Part shown: piece after piece, positions 16,432-24,164 of the stretch
How positions within the stretch are numbered: position 1 is the first letter of the stretch
How the letters are laid out: every line of letters begins with the position of its first letter
Origin: CAZWSX01 sp964636985
Lineage (GTDB): Bacteria; Planctomycetota; Planctomycetia; Pirellulales; Pirellulaceae
Direction of reading: 5' to 3'
Assembly (NCBI GenBank): GCA_964636985.1
Contig: CAZWSX010000014.1
Span: forward strand, 1 to 64,000
Length of the DNA: 64,000 nucleotides
Notes under the pieces: generated by a model
Seen by the model: the letters and a program-made list of their open reading frames with translations, nothing else
Told to the model about the DNA's origin: nothing
Databases searched by the model: none
Position numbers and translations under genes: made by a program

Positions 16432-17354
16432 TCGAACTTAAGGATTTTGGTAAGGACTACGGCACGTTTACCGCGGTCCAATCGCTCAGCCTCAAGATCG
16501 ATGAAGGCGAAATGTTCGGCTTCATTGGCCCCAACGGCGCGGGCAAAAGCACGAGCATCCGCTTCCTGGCGACGCTTCTCAAGGCGTCGCGCGGCGAAGG
16601 GACGATCAACGGGTACAGCGTGACCCGCGACCCGATGAACGTGCGCCGCAGCGTCGGCTACATGCCCGACAACTTCGGCGTGTACGACGGCATGAAAGTG
16701 TGGGAGTTCCTCGATTTCTTCGCGGTCGCCTACAAGATCCCGGTCGGCAAGCGCAAGCAAGTTATTTCCGACGTGCTCGACCTGCTGGATCTGGGGCACA
16801 AACGCGACGACTTTGTGAACGGCCTGTCGCGTGGGATGAAACAGCGATTGTGCCTGGCTAAAACGCTGGTGCATGACCCGCCTGTGCTTATTCTGGACGA
16901 GCCGACGAGCGGTCTCGACCCGCGAGCGCGGGTCGAAATCAAGGCGCTGTTCAAAGAACTCCGGCGGATGAAGAAGACGATTCTGATTTCGAGCCACATC
17001 TTGTCGGAACTGGCCGACTGCTGCTCGTCGGTAGGCATCGTCGAGCGCGGCCAATTGCTCCTCCACGGGCCGATTCAAGACGTTTACAAGCGGATCCGCG
17101 GCAATCGGACGGTCGAAGTCCGCTTCACGCACGGGATGGACTTGGGACTGTCGGTCATCCGCAGCAATCCCAACACGCGCAGTGTTTCGGTCGACGTGAC
17201 AAGCTGCGTCGTCGAATTGGCGACCGACGATACGGGCGTTTCCGAACTGCTCAATCAACTGGTAGCCAATAAAGTGGGCGTGGTGAGCTACGCCGACCGC
17301 GACCCGACGCTGGAAGACGTCTTCATGATGGTGACCAAGGGCCTGGTGACGTAG
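16428..17354 (+). CDS. ABC transporter ATP-binding protein (ABC-2/DRA type)
   Basis: A 308-aa ABC ATPase: Walker A GPNGAGKS (about 34-41), Q-loop region leading to VGYMPDNFGVYDGM, signature LSRGMKQRL, Walker B VLILDEPTSGLDP and switch His in SSHIL. The C-terminal ~90 residues form the extra domain found in ATPases of ABC-2 exporters and gliding/lipid or drug efflux systems, ending in DPTLEDVFMMVTKG. The start is a GTG at 16428 overlapping the previous stop in a GTGA arrangement; the much longer open frame reaching back to 15891 is out of frame with the preceding real gene and has no ABC homology before this point. No ABC-2 permease gene lies next to it. Confidence 0.9.
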   Translation: MIELKDFGKDYGTFTAVQSLSLKIDEGEMFGFIGPNGAGKSTSIRFLATLLKASRGEGTINGYSVTRDPMNVRRSVGYMPDNFGVYDGMKVWEFLDFFAVAYKIPVGKRKQVISDVLDLLDLGHKRDDFVNGLSRGMKQRLCLAKTLVHDPPVLILDEPTSGLDPRARVEIKALFKELRRMKKTILISSHILSELADCCSSVGIVERGQLLLHGPIQDVYKRIRGNRTVEVRFTHGMDLGLSVIRSNPNTRSVSVDVTSCVVELATDDTGVSELLNQLVANKVGVVSYADRDPTLEDVFMMVTKGLVT

Positions 17355-17420
17355 AGAATTGTGACGTAAAGCATTGTGACGTCGGCGATAGGTCTACGTG
17401 CCGACTTGAGTGAGCCTGAC

Positions 17421-17834
17421 ATGACGCTCGTTTGGCTCCTTTTGGCGGCGGCCGTCGCCTTGGGAATTCGCGGCGCCTATTTCTATTACCAACTCCAGCG
17501 TTTCGATTCATTCCTGTACTCGCTAGATCGCCGCGACGCCACGCACTGGCTAACGCTGGTCATCGACTACGGCACGCTGCTGGGGTTCGCCGTTTTGGCG
17601 GCGTGCTTGGTGGCCTTTGGTTTCACGCCGCAGACACCGTCGCTTGTCCGATTCGGGACAGTTTTCTTTGCCTGGATCGTGATCGGCTTGCTGGAGCGAT
17701 TTCAACTCCACATGACGCGACGGATGAGTGAGTTCGATCTGGCTGTGGCCTGGCAAACGAACTTGGTCATGGTGGGGTTGACTGCGTTCGCCATGACCGC
17801 AGCCTACTGGCTCTATTGGTGGTGGGCGGCTTAA
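17421..17834 (+). CDS. Hypothetical small membrane protein
   Basis: A 137-aa protein with about four hydrophobic segments (starting MTLVWLLLAAAVALGIRG; then around 45-66, 75-92 and 112-132) separated by short charged loops (LDRRDATHW, MTRRMSEFD). ATG 17421 puts the first membrane segment at the N-terminus; an in-frame TTG at 17376 would add 15 polar residues. It follows the ABC ATPase by 66 bp on the same strand and could be a third component of that system, but I do not recognise the family and this is only positional inference. Confidence 0.6.
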   Translation: MTLVWLLLAAAVALGIRGAYFYYQLQRFDSFLYSLDRRDATHWLTLVIDYGTLLGFAVLAACLVAFGFTPQTPSLVRFGTVFFAWIVIGLLERFQLHMTRRMSEFDLAVAWQTNLVMVGLTAFAMTAAYWLYWWWAA

Positions 17835-17845
17835 CCGTCATATCT

Positions 17846-17876
17846 TGGTCGCTGCCCTTAAAGGCGGCAGCGACCA
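17846..17876. terminator. Inverted repeat between convergent genes, probable bidirectional terminator
   Basis: TGGTCGCTGCC at 17846-17856 and GGCAGCGACCA at 17866-17876 form a perfect 11-bp stem with a 9-base loop, placed between the stop of the small membrane-protein gene (17834) and the stop of the convergent hydrolase gene (17894). There is no T-tract on either side, so intrinsic termination is inferred from position and symmetry only. Confidence 0.5.
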
Positions 17877-17893
17877 GCGAAGCGTCGGATGGC

Positions 17894-20089
17894 CTATTCT
17901 TTGGCCAACCACTCCGATACTTCCGCGACGACCTTATCGCCCGTCGCCGTGCTCACCGTTAACGCGCCGGCCTTGCCTTCGGCAGCGTAGACACCGGCGG
18001 CCACGCCCGGCTTTTCCTTTTCGCCGATCAGCAGCAGTTTGGCCGGGCTGGCCATGGCCAGCATGCCGGGCAAATCGCCGAACTTGACGGCTCCCGGCAG
18101 GAACGAGCCATCAGTGTAGTCGCTCAAGTCAGCGAAACGGAAGCCGTGCGTGTTGATCGCCACCGAATCGAATTGGCCCCGCAGGAACGCGCTCGAGGCC
18201 GCGGCCACCGGCGCGACCTTCGGTGAAAGCGCCACCAGCGAGACATGCTTGGGCTTTTCGGCATGGTTGCGGATCAGCGTGACGAGCGAAGCGACGTCGC
18301 CGGCGCGCTGCGCCAGCAAGGTTGGGTTGTAGCCGTAGGTGTACCCGGCGAAGCTGCGGTTGCCGTCGACCTGGCGATTGACTTCGCCTGTCTTGCCTTC
18401 CTCAACAAATTCACCCTGGTTGAGCAAATCGATGCCGGTCACGGCGGTGCCGTTTTCGATCAGTTTCGCCACGGCAGGCTTGAGCTTGCCATCGGCGAAC
18501 AAGCTCGACTTGCCGGCATCGTCCAACCAGATCACGACTTTGCCGTTCCATTTTTTGGGATAGAGCCAGATCGTCGGCAGAGCGGAATCACGGCTGGCGT
18601 CCTTGAGCAGGCCGGCGATTTGTTGATGGCTGTCGCGATCGACCACGTCCGTCTTTTCAAACTTTACATCCGATGCCGAAGGCCGTGGCCGACCGACCAG
18701 CGTCTCAATCACGCGGTCCATGTCGGTATGCCATGCGGTGGCGTCCGAAGCCGTTTTAGGAAGGCGTGCCGCGAGTTTCGCCTGGGAATCAGCGTCCCAT
18801 TGCTTCATCAGCTTCTTTTCAAAAGCATCGCCGCTTTCAGGCTTCGGATGGGCGTCGTCCCAGACTGTCATTTCGGAGATCGTGAGCCGCTTGTAATCGT
18901 CTTCGACGATCGGGTCCTCGTAACCGAGATTGAGATGCTTGTTGAACCACGAGTACATCGCGGCGCGGCTGACGTAGTTGTAGTTGTGGCCAAAGTGATT
19001 GCCGTTTACCAGCTTCACATTGTCGGGCGCGCCCAGCAGTTTGTACGTTGCCTGTAGTTCGGGAAAACCCTTGGTCGGCATTTCGACGGTCCAGTCGTTG
19101 GCCGACGTCATGCACAGCGGCTTGGGAGCAAACAACGCGGCGAAATCGACATTCCCCATTTGAGTGCGAACGCAGCTGGCATTTTCACACGTGCAGCCAC
19201 CTTGCATGGCGGTCGAAACCATCACGGCAGGAAAGGCGGCCTTGGGACGCGGATCGATGGCGCACAGGATGAACGTTTGGGTGCCGCCGCCGCTCGCTCC
19301 GGTGACGCCGATATTATTCGGATCGACATCGGGAAGCGACGTCATGAAGTCGAGCGCGCGGATCGAGTTCCACGTCTGCAAACCCATGACCGACTGAAGG
19401 CGGGCGTCGGCCTGCGGCGTAAACAATCCCCAGGCATCCTTGCCTTCCATGTTCGGACGGCGGGTGTCGAACCGGTGGCCGACGTTGAACGAAATCTGCG
19501 TGTTGTCGGCATAACCGACCATGTCGTAGAAGAAAACAACGCAGCCCATCCGGGCCAGCTGCACACTCCGCGCTTGGAGCGGGCTACGGCCTGAGTCTTC
19601 GAATCGTTCGGCACCTTGAACGATCTCCTGGCGGATCGCCTTTTCGCCCGCGTCATAAAAACGGCCGTTCGACCAGTGCCCGTGCGGGCAAAGGACGCCC
19701 GGACGTTTGCCTTGCTTTCCAACGGGACGATACAAACTCCCGGTGAGGAAGTAGCCGGGCATCGTTTCAATCGCCACGCGCTCGACGGTGTACGTATCAC
19801 GCTCGATCTTGCCGTGAATCAACGGATTGAGCGGCGTCTTCTCCGGCTCGGGCCATACGCCTTCGGCAATCGCCAGCCGGCGACGCATCATCTCTGCCTG
19901 TTCTTTCCACTGTTCGACGTTGGTAGGCGGCGTGAACGGAAAGTAACCGTTGAGATCCTTGGGTTTGCCGAGCCGCGCATCGGGCGGAAATTTTCCTTCC
20001 GGAAGCACGCGAGGACCGTCGGCCAAGCAAGGGTGCGAAGCAAAAAGAATCACCAGGAGAGCAAGCGACCATAGGCGGGACCGAAGCAT
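17894..20089 (-). CDS. Exported double-lobed alpha/beta hydrolase (acetylxylan-esterase-like)
   Basis: A 731-aa protein with a signal peptide (MLRSRLWSLALLVILFASHPCLA). The N-terminal lobe is a full alpha/beta hydrolase: PGVLCPHGHW as oxyanion region, nucleophile elbow GVTGASGGGTQTF (Ser near residue 263), and NGNHFGHNY with a candidate catalytic His. The C-terminal half looks like a second hydrolase-type lobe (VVIWLDDAGKS, GIDLLNQGEF), but its elbow position reads VALSPKVAP and lacks the G-x-S-x-G context, so it is probably inactive. Related planctomycete proteins are annotated as acetylxylan esterases; the true substrate is unknown. ATG 20089 is chosen because the signal peptide starts there, although the frame is open to 20191. 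It is divergent from the haem dehydrogenase gene. Confidence 0.8.
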   Translation of the reverse strand: MLRSRLWSLALLVILFASHPCLADGPRVLPEGKFPPDARLGKPKDLNGYFPFTPPTNVEQWKEQAEMMRRRLAIAEGVWPEPEKTPLNPLIHGKIERDTYTVERVAIETMPGYFLTGSLYRPVGKQGKRPGVLCPHGHWSNGRFYDAGEKAIRQEIVQGAERFEDSGRSPLQARSVQLARMGCVVFFYDMVGYADNTQISFNVGHRFDTRRPNMEGKDAWGLFTPQADARLQSVMGLQTWNSIRALDFMTSLPDVDPNNIGVTGASGGGTQTFILCAIDPRPKAAFPAVMVSTAMQGGCTCENASCVRTQMGNVDFAALFAPKPLCMTSANDWTVEMPTKGFPELQATYKLLGAPDNVKLVNGNHFGHNYNYVSRAAMYSWFNKHLNLGYEDPIVEDDYKRLTISEMTVWDDAHPKPESGDAFEKKLMKQWDADSQAKLAARLPKTASDATAWHTDMDRVIETLVGRPRPSASDVKFEKTDVVDRDSHQQIAGLLKDASRDSALPTIWLYPKKWNGKVVIWLDDAGKSSLFADGKLKPAVAKLIENGTAVTGIDLLNQGEFVEEGKTGEVNRQVDGNRSFAGYTYGYNPTLLAQRAGDVASLVTLIRNHAEKPKHVSLVALSPKVAPVAAASSAFLRGQFDSVAINTHGFRFADLSDYTDGSFLPGAVKFGDLPGMLAMASPAKLLLIGEKEKPGVAAGVYAAEGKAGALTVSTATGDKVVAEVSEWLAKE

Positions 20090-20281
20090 CGAGCGGATCT
20101 CCTCAATGGGACTTCGAAGGGAGGCGGGAATTTGCCTAGATGATACGCGGAAACGATCGGCAATGCACGGAGATTCGGCGGCCAGCCACAAGGGTGGCCA
20201 GCTTGCAATCCCTCAGCGAGCATCGACAATGGCAACGGTTCTGTTTCGCGTGTTTGCCCCACCGGTTTGAGGTCCCGCCGC

Positions 20282-23200
20282 ATGTCGATTCGCCGCGTTT
20301 TATTGGTCCTGGTTTGCTGTTTCGTTACGTTGCCCGCCGTCGTAGCAAAGTGCGACGAGTTCCCCGCTCCGCGTAACACGCAAGAAGAGACGATACCGTT
20401 CCTGAAGCCCAGCGAGGCGCTGGCGCGGGTTCGCGTTCCTGACGGATACAGGACGACCTTGTTCGCAGCCGAGCCAGACGTCCAGCAGCCGATCGGCTTC
20501 AACATCGACGATCGCGGCCGCATTTGGGTGGCCGAGAACTACACCTACGCCGAGCATCCGACTGGCTTCGATCTGAAGCAGCGCGATCGGCTGGTGATTT
20601 TGGAAGACGCCGACGGCGATGGCAAAGCGGAAAAGCGGACCGTCTTTTACGACAACCTCCAGCTTCTGTCGAGCGTCGAAACGGGCTTTGGCGGCGTGTG
20701 GGTATTGGCTTCGCCGAACTTGCTATTTATTCCTGACCGCGACGGGGACGATGTCCCCGATGGCCCGCCCGAGGTAGTACTGGATGGCTGGGACACCTCG
20801 GCGACGCGGCACAACATCGTCAACGGTTTGAAATGGGGACCGGATGGTTGGCTGTACGGCCGCAACGGGATTTTGGCCACATCGAAAATCGGTGCTCCGG
20901 GAACGCCGCCTGAAGAGCGTGAACAGCTCAACTGCGGCATTTGGCGCTATCACCCAACGCAAAAGCGTTTTGAAGTGGTTGCTCGCGGGACGACCAATCC
21001 CTGGGGACACGATTGGGACGAGAATGGCGAACTCTTTTTCATCAACACGGTGATCGGCCACTTGTGGCACGTCGTACCCGGCGCGCATTTCCGCCGAATG
21101 TACGGCAATGATCCTAACCCCAACGCCTACGAACTGATCGAGCAAACGGCAGACCACTTCCACTGGGACACGCGCGAAGTTTGGAGCGATATTCGCAAAC
21201 TCGGCGTCACCAAGACCACAGATGCCGCAGGCGGCGGGCACGCTCACTCCGGTTTCATGATCTACCAAGGGGACAACTGGCCCAAAGAGCAGCAGGGCCT
21301 GGCCTACACGATCAACTATCACGGGCGGCGCCTCAACGCCGACGCGATCGAGCGCGCCGGGGCGACGTATGTCGGAAAACATCGTCCCGATTTTTGTTAC
21401 TTCGACGACGTTTGGTTTCGCGGCATCGATTTGATGTACGGCCCCGACGGCGGCGTCTTCGTGATCGACTGGAGCGATATCGGCGAATGTCATGACAACG
21501 ACGGCATCCACCGCAGCTCGGGACGGATTTTCAAGATCGTGCACGACGGAAAGAAGTCCGACGAGAAACGCATTCCTGATGTGTCGAAGGCAACGAACGA
21601 GCAACTTGCCGAACTCGTGTTCCATCCCAACGAATGGTACAGCCGCCGCGCGAGACTCGAACTGCAGGAGCGTCACGCCGCCGGCGAGAAGTTCTCGACA
21701 ATTGCGCCGGTGCTAAGCAAACGCTTCGCCAACGAAAAGAGCGTTCGCAACCGGGTGCGTGCCCTGTGGGCGATGAACCTAGGAAGCGGAATCAGCAACG
21801 AGGCTTTGATTGCTGCGCTGGCGGATCCCAGCGAGGTCGTTCGCGTCCAGGCCGTGCGAATTCTGACCGATGGCGCTTCGGTTTCTCCGCAAGTTGCCGC
21901 TGCCTTGGCGAAGCGAGCCCAGAAGGAAGAGTCGGGATTGGTCCTAGCACACATGGCGGGATCGCTACAAAAGCTGGCGTCGGCGGATCACTGGCCATTG
22001 GCTGGCGAACTGGTGAAGAAGCAGCAGTTTGCTGAGGACCGCGTTTTCCCTTTGATGGTTTGGTATGGCATCGAAGGAATTGTTGCGAGCGATCCCGAAC
22101 AAGCGATCAAGCTGCTCGCCGCCTCGAAGATCGAGAAGGTCGATGAGTTCGTCGCCCGACGAATCACTGGCGAGATGATCCAGCAACCGAGCGGCACGGA
22201 AAAACTGGTAGCCGCGTTGACGGATGGTTCCCTGTCCGGCAAGTCGGACGCAATCACCGCCGGCATGCACGCCGCGTTGCAAGGTTGGCGAAAAGCACCG
22301 GCTCCCAAGTCTTGGAAGGCGGCAGTCGCTGCCATGGACAAACAAGGCAATGCCGACGTGATCGCCCGCGTGCGCGATATCTCGGTCGTCTTCGGCGATG
22401 GCCGCGCGGCCGACGAACTGAAGAAGATCGTCGGCGATGGCGGCAAGAGCGTCCCGGTTCGTCGTGGAGCGATCGAGTCCCTCGCAACCAGTGCGCAGCT
22501 CGATGGCGTCGCCGATTTGTTCCGGCCGCTTCTCAAGGATCGAGACTTGTGCGATGCCGCCGTCCGCGGGTATGCCAAAATCAACCCGCCTGACTTAGAC
22601 AAGGCGCTGTTAGATGCGTACGGCTACATGACCGTCCCGGCCAAGGATGCCGCGATCGAGGCCCTATCGGCCCGGGCGAAGACCGCGGCGAGCTTGCTGC
22701 AGGCAGTTCGCGACGGACGGGTGCCCAAGGACCAGGTTCCCGCTTTCGCATTGCGGCAGATGCAATTGCTGGGCGATGCCAAGTTGATCGAGCAGATTTA
22801 CGAACTCTTCCCCAGTGCCCGCCGCGTTGACGCCGACCGGCTCAAGCTGGCCGAATCGCTGCGCGGAAAGCTCACCAGCGAGCGGATCGAAAAGGCCGAT
22901 CTGTTGGCAGGCAAGGCGATCTTCACCAAGAACTGCGCCAAGTGTCACAAGCTGTTTGGCGAAGGGCAAAACATTGGTCCCGATCTCACGGGTGCGCAGC
23001 GCACCAATCTGAACTACTGGCTGGAGAACATCCTCGATCCGTCGGCCGTCGTGGCCGATAAGTTCCGGATGTCGATTGTCGCCCTCAACGACGGTCGCGT
23101 TCTCAACGGCGTGATCCTTCGGGACACCGACCGTATTGTCGAACTCCAAACCCCGAACGAGAAAGTGGAAATCGACCGGACGACGATCGAGGAAGTCACG

Positions 23201-23320
23201 CCATCGAAGTTGTCGCTGATGCCCGAGAACCAGCTGGCTCCGATGAGCGATAGCGAAGTGCGGGACCTGTTCGGTTATTTGATGGCGCCCGTTCCGCCTG
23301 TTGAAGCCGCAAGCAAGTAA
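20282..23320 (+). CDS. PVC-type secreted dehydrogenase with haem-binding CxxCH domain
   Basis: A 1012-aa protein exported by a Sec-type signal (MSIRRVLLVLVCCFVTLPAVVA). Residues ~45-420 form a beta-propeller-like glucose/sorbosone-dehydrogenase-type domain with repeated calcium-like loops (EDADGDGKAEKR, PDRDGDDVPDGPP) and conserved NGLKWGPDGWLYGRNG and DWSDIGECHD. Residues ~430-830 are HEAT-like helical repeats. The C-terminal domain carries a c-type haem site CAKCH (C885, C888, H889) followed by GEGQNIGPDLTGA. This arrangement is characteristic of the Pirellula/Verrucomicrobium/Chthoniobacter family of membrane-bound dehydrogenases. The role is presumably oxidation of a sugar-like substrate in the periplasm with electrons to the haem; the substrate is unknown. 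ATG 20282 is chosen over TTG 20267. Confidence 0.93.
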   Translation: MSIRRVLLVLVCCFVTLPAVVAKCDEFPAPRNTQEETIPFLKPSEALARVRVPDGYRTTLFAAEPDVQQPIGFNIDDRGRIWVAENYTYAEHPTGFDLKQRDRLVILEDADGDGKAEKRTVFYDNLQLLSSVETGFGGVWVLASPNLLFIPDRDGDDVPDGPPEVVLDGWDTSATRHNIVNGLKWGPDGWLYGRNGILATSKIGAPGTPPEEREQLNCGIWRYHPTQKRFEVVARGTTNPWGHDWDENGELFFINTVIGHLWHVVPGAHFRRMYGNDPNPNAYELIEQTADHFHWDTREVWSDIRKLGVTKTTDAAGGGHAHSGFMIYQGDNWPKEQQGLAYTINYHGRRLNADAIERAGATYVGKHRPDFCYFDDVWFRGIDLMYGPDGGVFVIDWSDIGECHDNDGIHRSSGRIFKIVHDGKKSDEKRIPDVSKATNEQLAELVFHPNEWYSRRARLELQERHAAGEKFSTIAPVLSKRFANEKSVRNRVRALWAMNLGSGISNEALIAALADPSEVVRVQAVRILTDGASVSPQVAAALAKRAQKEESGLVLAHMAGSLQKLASADHWPLAGELVKKQQFAEDRVFPLMVWYGIEGIVASDPEQAIKLLAASKIEKVDEFVARRITGEMIQQPSGTEKLVAALTDGSLSGKSDAITAGMHAALQGWRKAPAPKSWKAAVAAMDKQGNADVIARVRDISVVFGDGRAADELKKIVGDGGKSVPVRRGAIESLATSAQLDGVADLFRPLLKDRDLCDAAVRGYAKINPPDLDKALLDAYGYMTVPAKDAAIEALSARAKTAASLLQAVRDGRVPKDQVPAFALRQMQLLGDAKLIEQIYELFPSARRVDADRLKLAESLRGKLTSERIEKADLLAGKAIFTKNCAKCHKLFGEGQNIGPDLTGAQRTNLNYWLENILDPSAVVADKFRMSIVALNDGRVLNGVILRDTDRIVELQTPNEKVEIDRTTIEEVTPSKLSLMPENQLAPMSDSEVRDLFGYLMAPVPPVEAASK

Positions 23321-23350
23321 CGATTCGCGAAAGAGCACCAGAGAGCATAA

Positions 23351-24142
23351 ATGGATTTACAACTTAAGAATCAGCATGCGGTGATCGTTGGGGGCGCGCG
23401 TGGGCTCGGTTTGGCCATCGGGCAAGCCTTCGTGGCCGAAGGGGCCAAGGTTTCGTTGATCGATTTGCTCCCCGAAGTGGCCGAAGTCGCCAAACCGCTC
23501 GGCGGTACGGGATGCGCCGCGGATGTGGCCAACGAAGAGGCCATGATGCAAGCGGCCGATAAGATTGTCGCTGGTTCGGGACCCGTCGAGCACGTCGTTT
23601 TTGCCGCCGCGATCGGGTCGGGGCATTTCGGCTTTCCGTTTTGGAACGTCCCGCCGGGCGTGTGGGCAAAGGTTCTGGCCATCAATTTGATTGGGGCGGT
23701 CCACACAGCGCATGCGTTCGGCAAGCGAATGGCCGAGGCCAAACGCGGCACGCTGTTGTTCATCAGTTCGGTTGCCGGGCAGATCGGCTCGCAGACGGAT
23801 CCTCCTTACAGCGCATCAAAAGCGGGCGTAATCAACTTCGCGCAGTGCATCGCCAAAGACCTGGCTCCCTATGGTGTCCGCGCCAACACGCTTTGCCCCG
23901 GCATGATTCAAACGACGCTCAACAAGGGCGTTTGGCAATCGTGGGCCGATCGGCAGTCGCCTGAGACGTGGCTGAGCTACGAAGATTGGACGGCAAGCAA
24001 GATCAAGCAGGTGGTCCCACTCAATCGCTGGCAGACGCCCGAGGATATCGCCGCGATGGCGGTGTTCCTGGCATCGGAACGGGGCCGCAACATTACGGGC
24101 CAAACCGTCAACGTCGACGGCGGCTTCGTGATGCATTGGTAG
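23351..24142 (+). CDS. SDR family NAD(P)-dependent oxidoreductase
   Basis: A classical short-chain dehydrogenase of 263 aa. The nucleotide-binding motif is GGARGLGLAIG (14-24). The catalytic residues are all present: S140 in ISSVAG, Y153 and K157 in YSASK. NTLCPGMIQTT follows as in classical SDRs, and the end GQTVNVDGGF is typical of the FabG-like group. The substrate cannot be predicted. It follows the haem dehydrogenase gene by 30 bp on the same strand and may act in the same catabolic route (inference). It converges with the MoxR-system operon, 22 bp from its last stop. Confidence 0.93.
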   Translation: MDLQLKNQHAVIVGGARGLGLAIGQAFVAEGAKVSLIDLLPEVAEVAKPLGGTGCAADVANEEAMMQAADKIVAGSGPVEHVVFAAAIGSGHFGFPFWNVPPGVWAKVLAINLIGAVHTAHAFGKRMAEAKRGTLLFISSVAGQIGSQTDPPYSASKAGVINFAQCIAKDLAPYGVRANTLCPGMIQTTLNKGVWQSWADRQSPETWLSYEDWTASKIKQVVPLNRWQTPEDIAAMAVFLASERGRNITGQTVNVDGGFVMHW

Positions 24143-24164
24143 CAGAAGGCCAGCCGAATCGCGG

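Noticed and set aside
16167..17258. Open frame of 363 codons on the minus strand
   Set aside because: Antisense to the ABC ATPase; no motif of its own.
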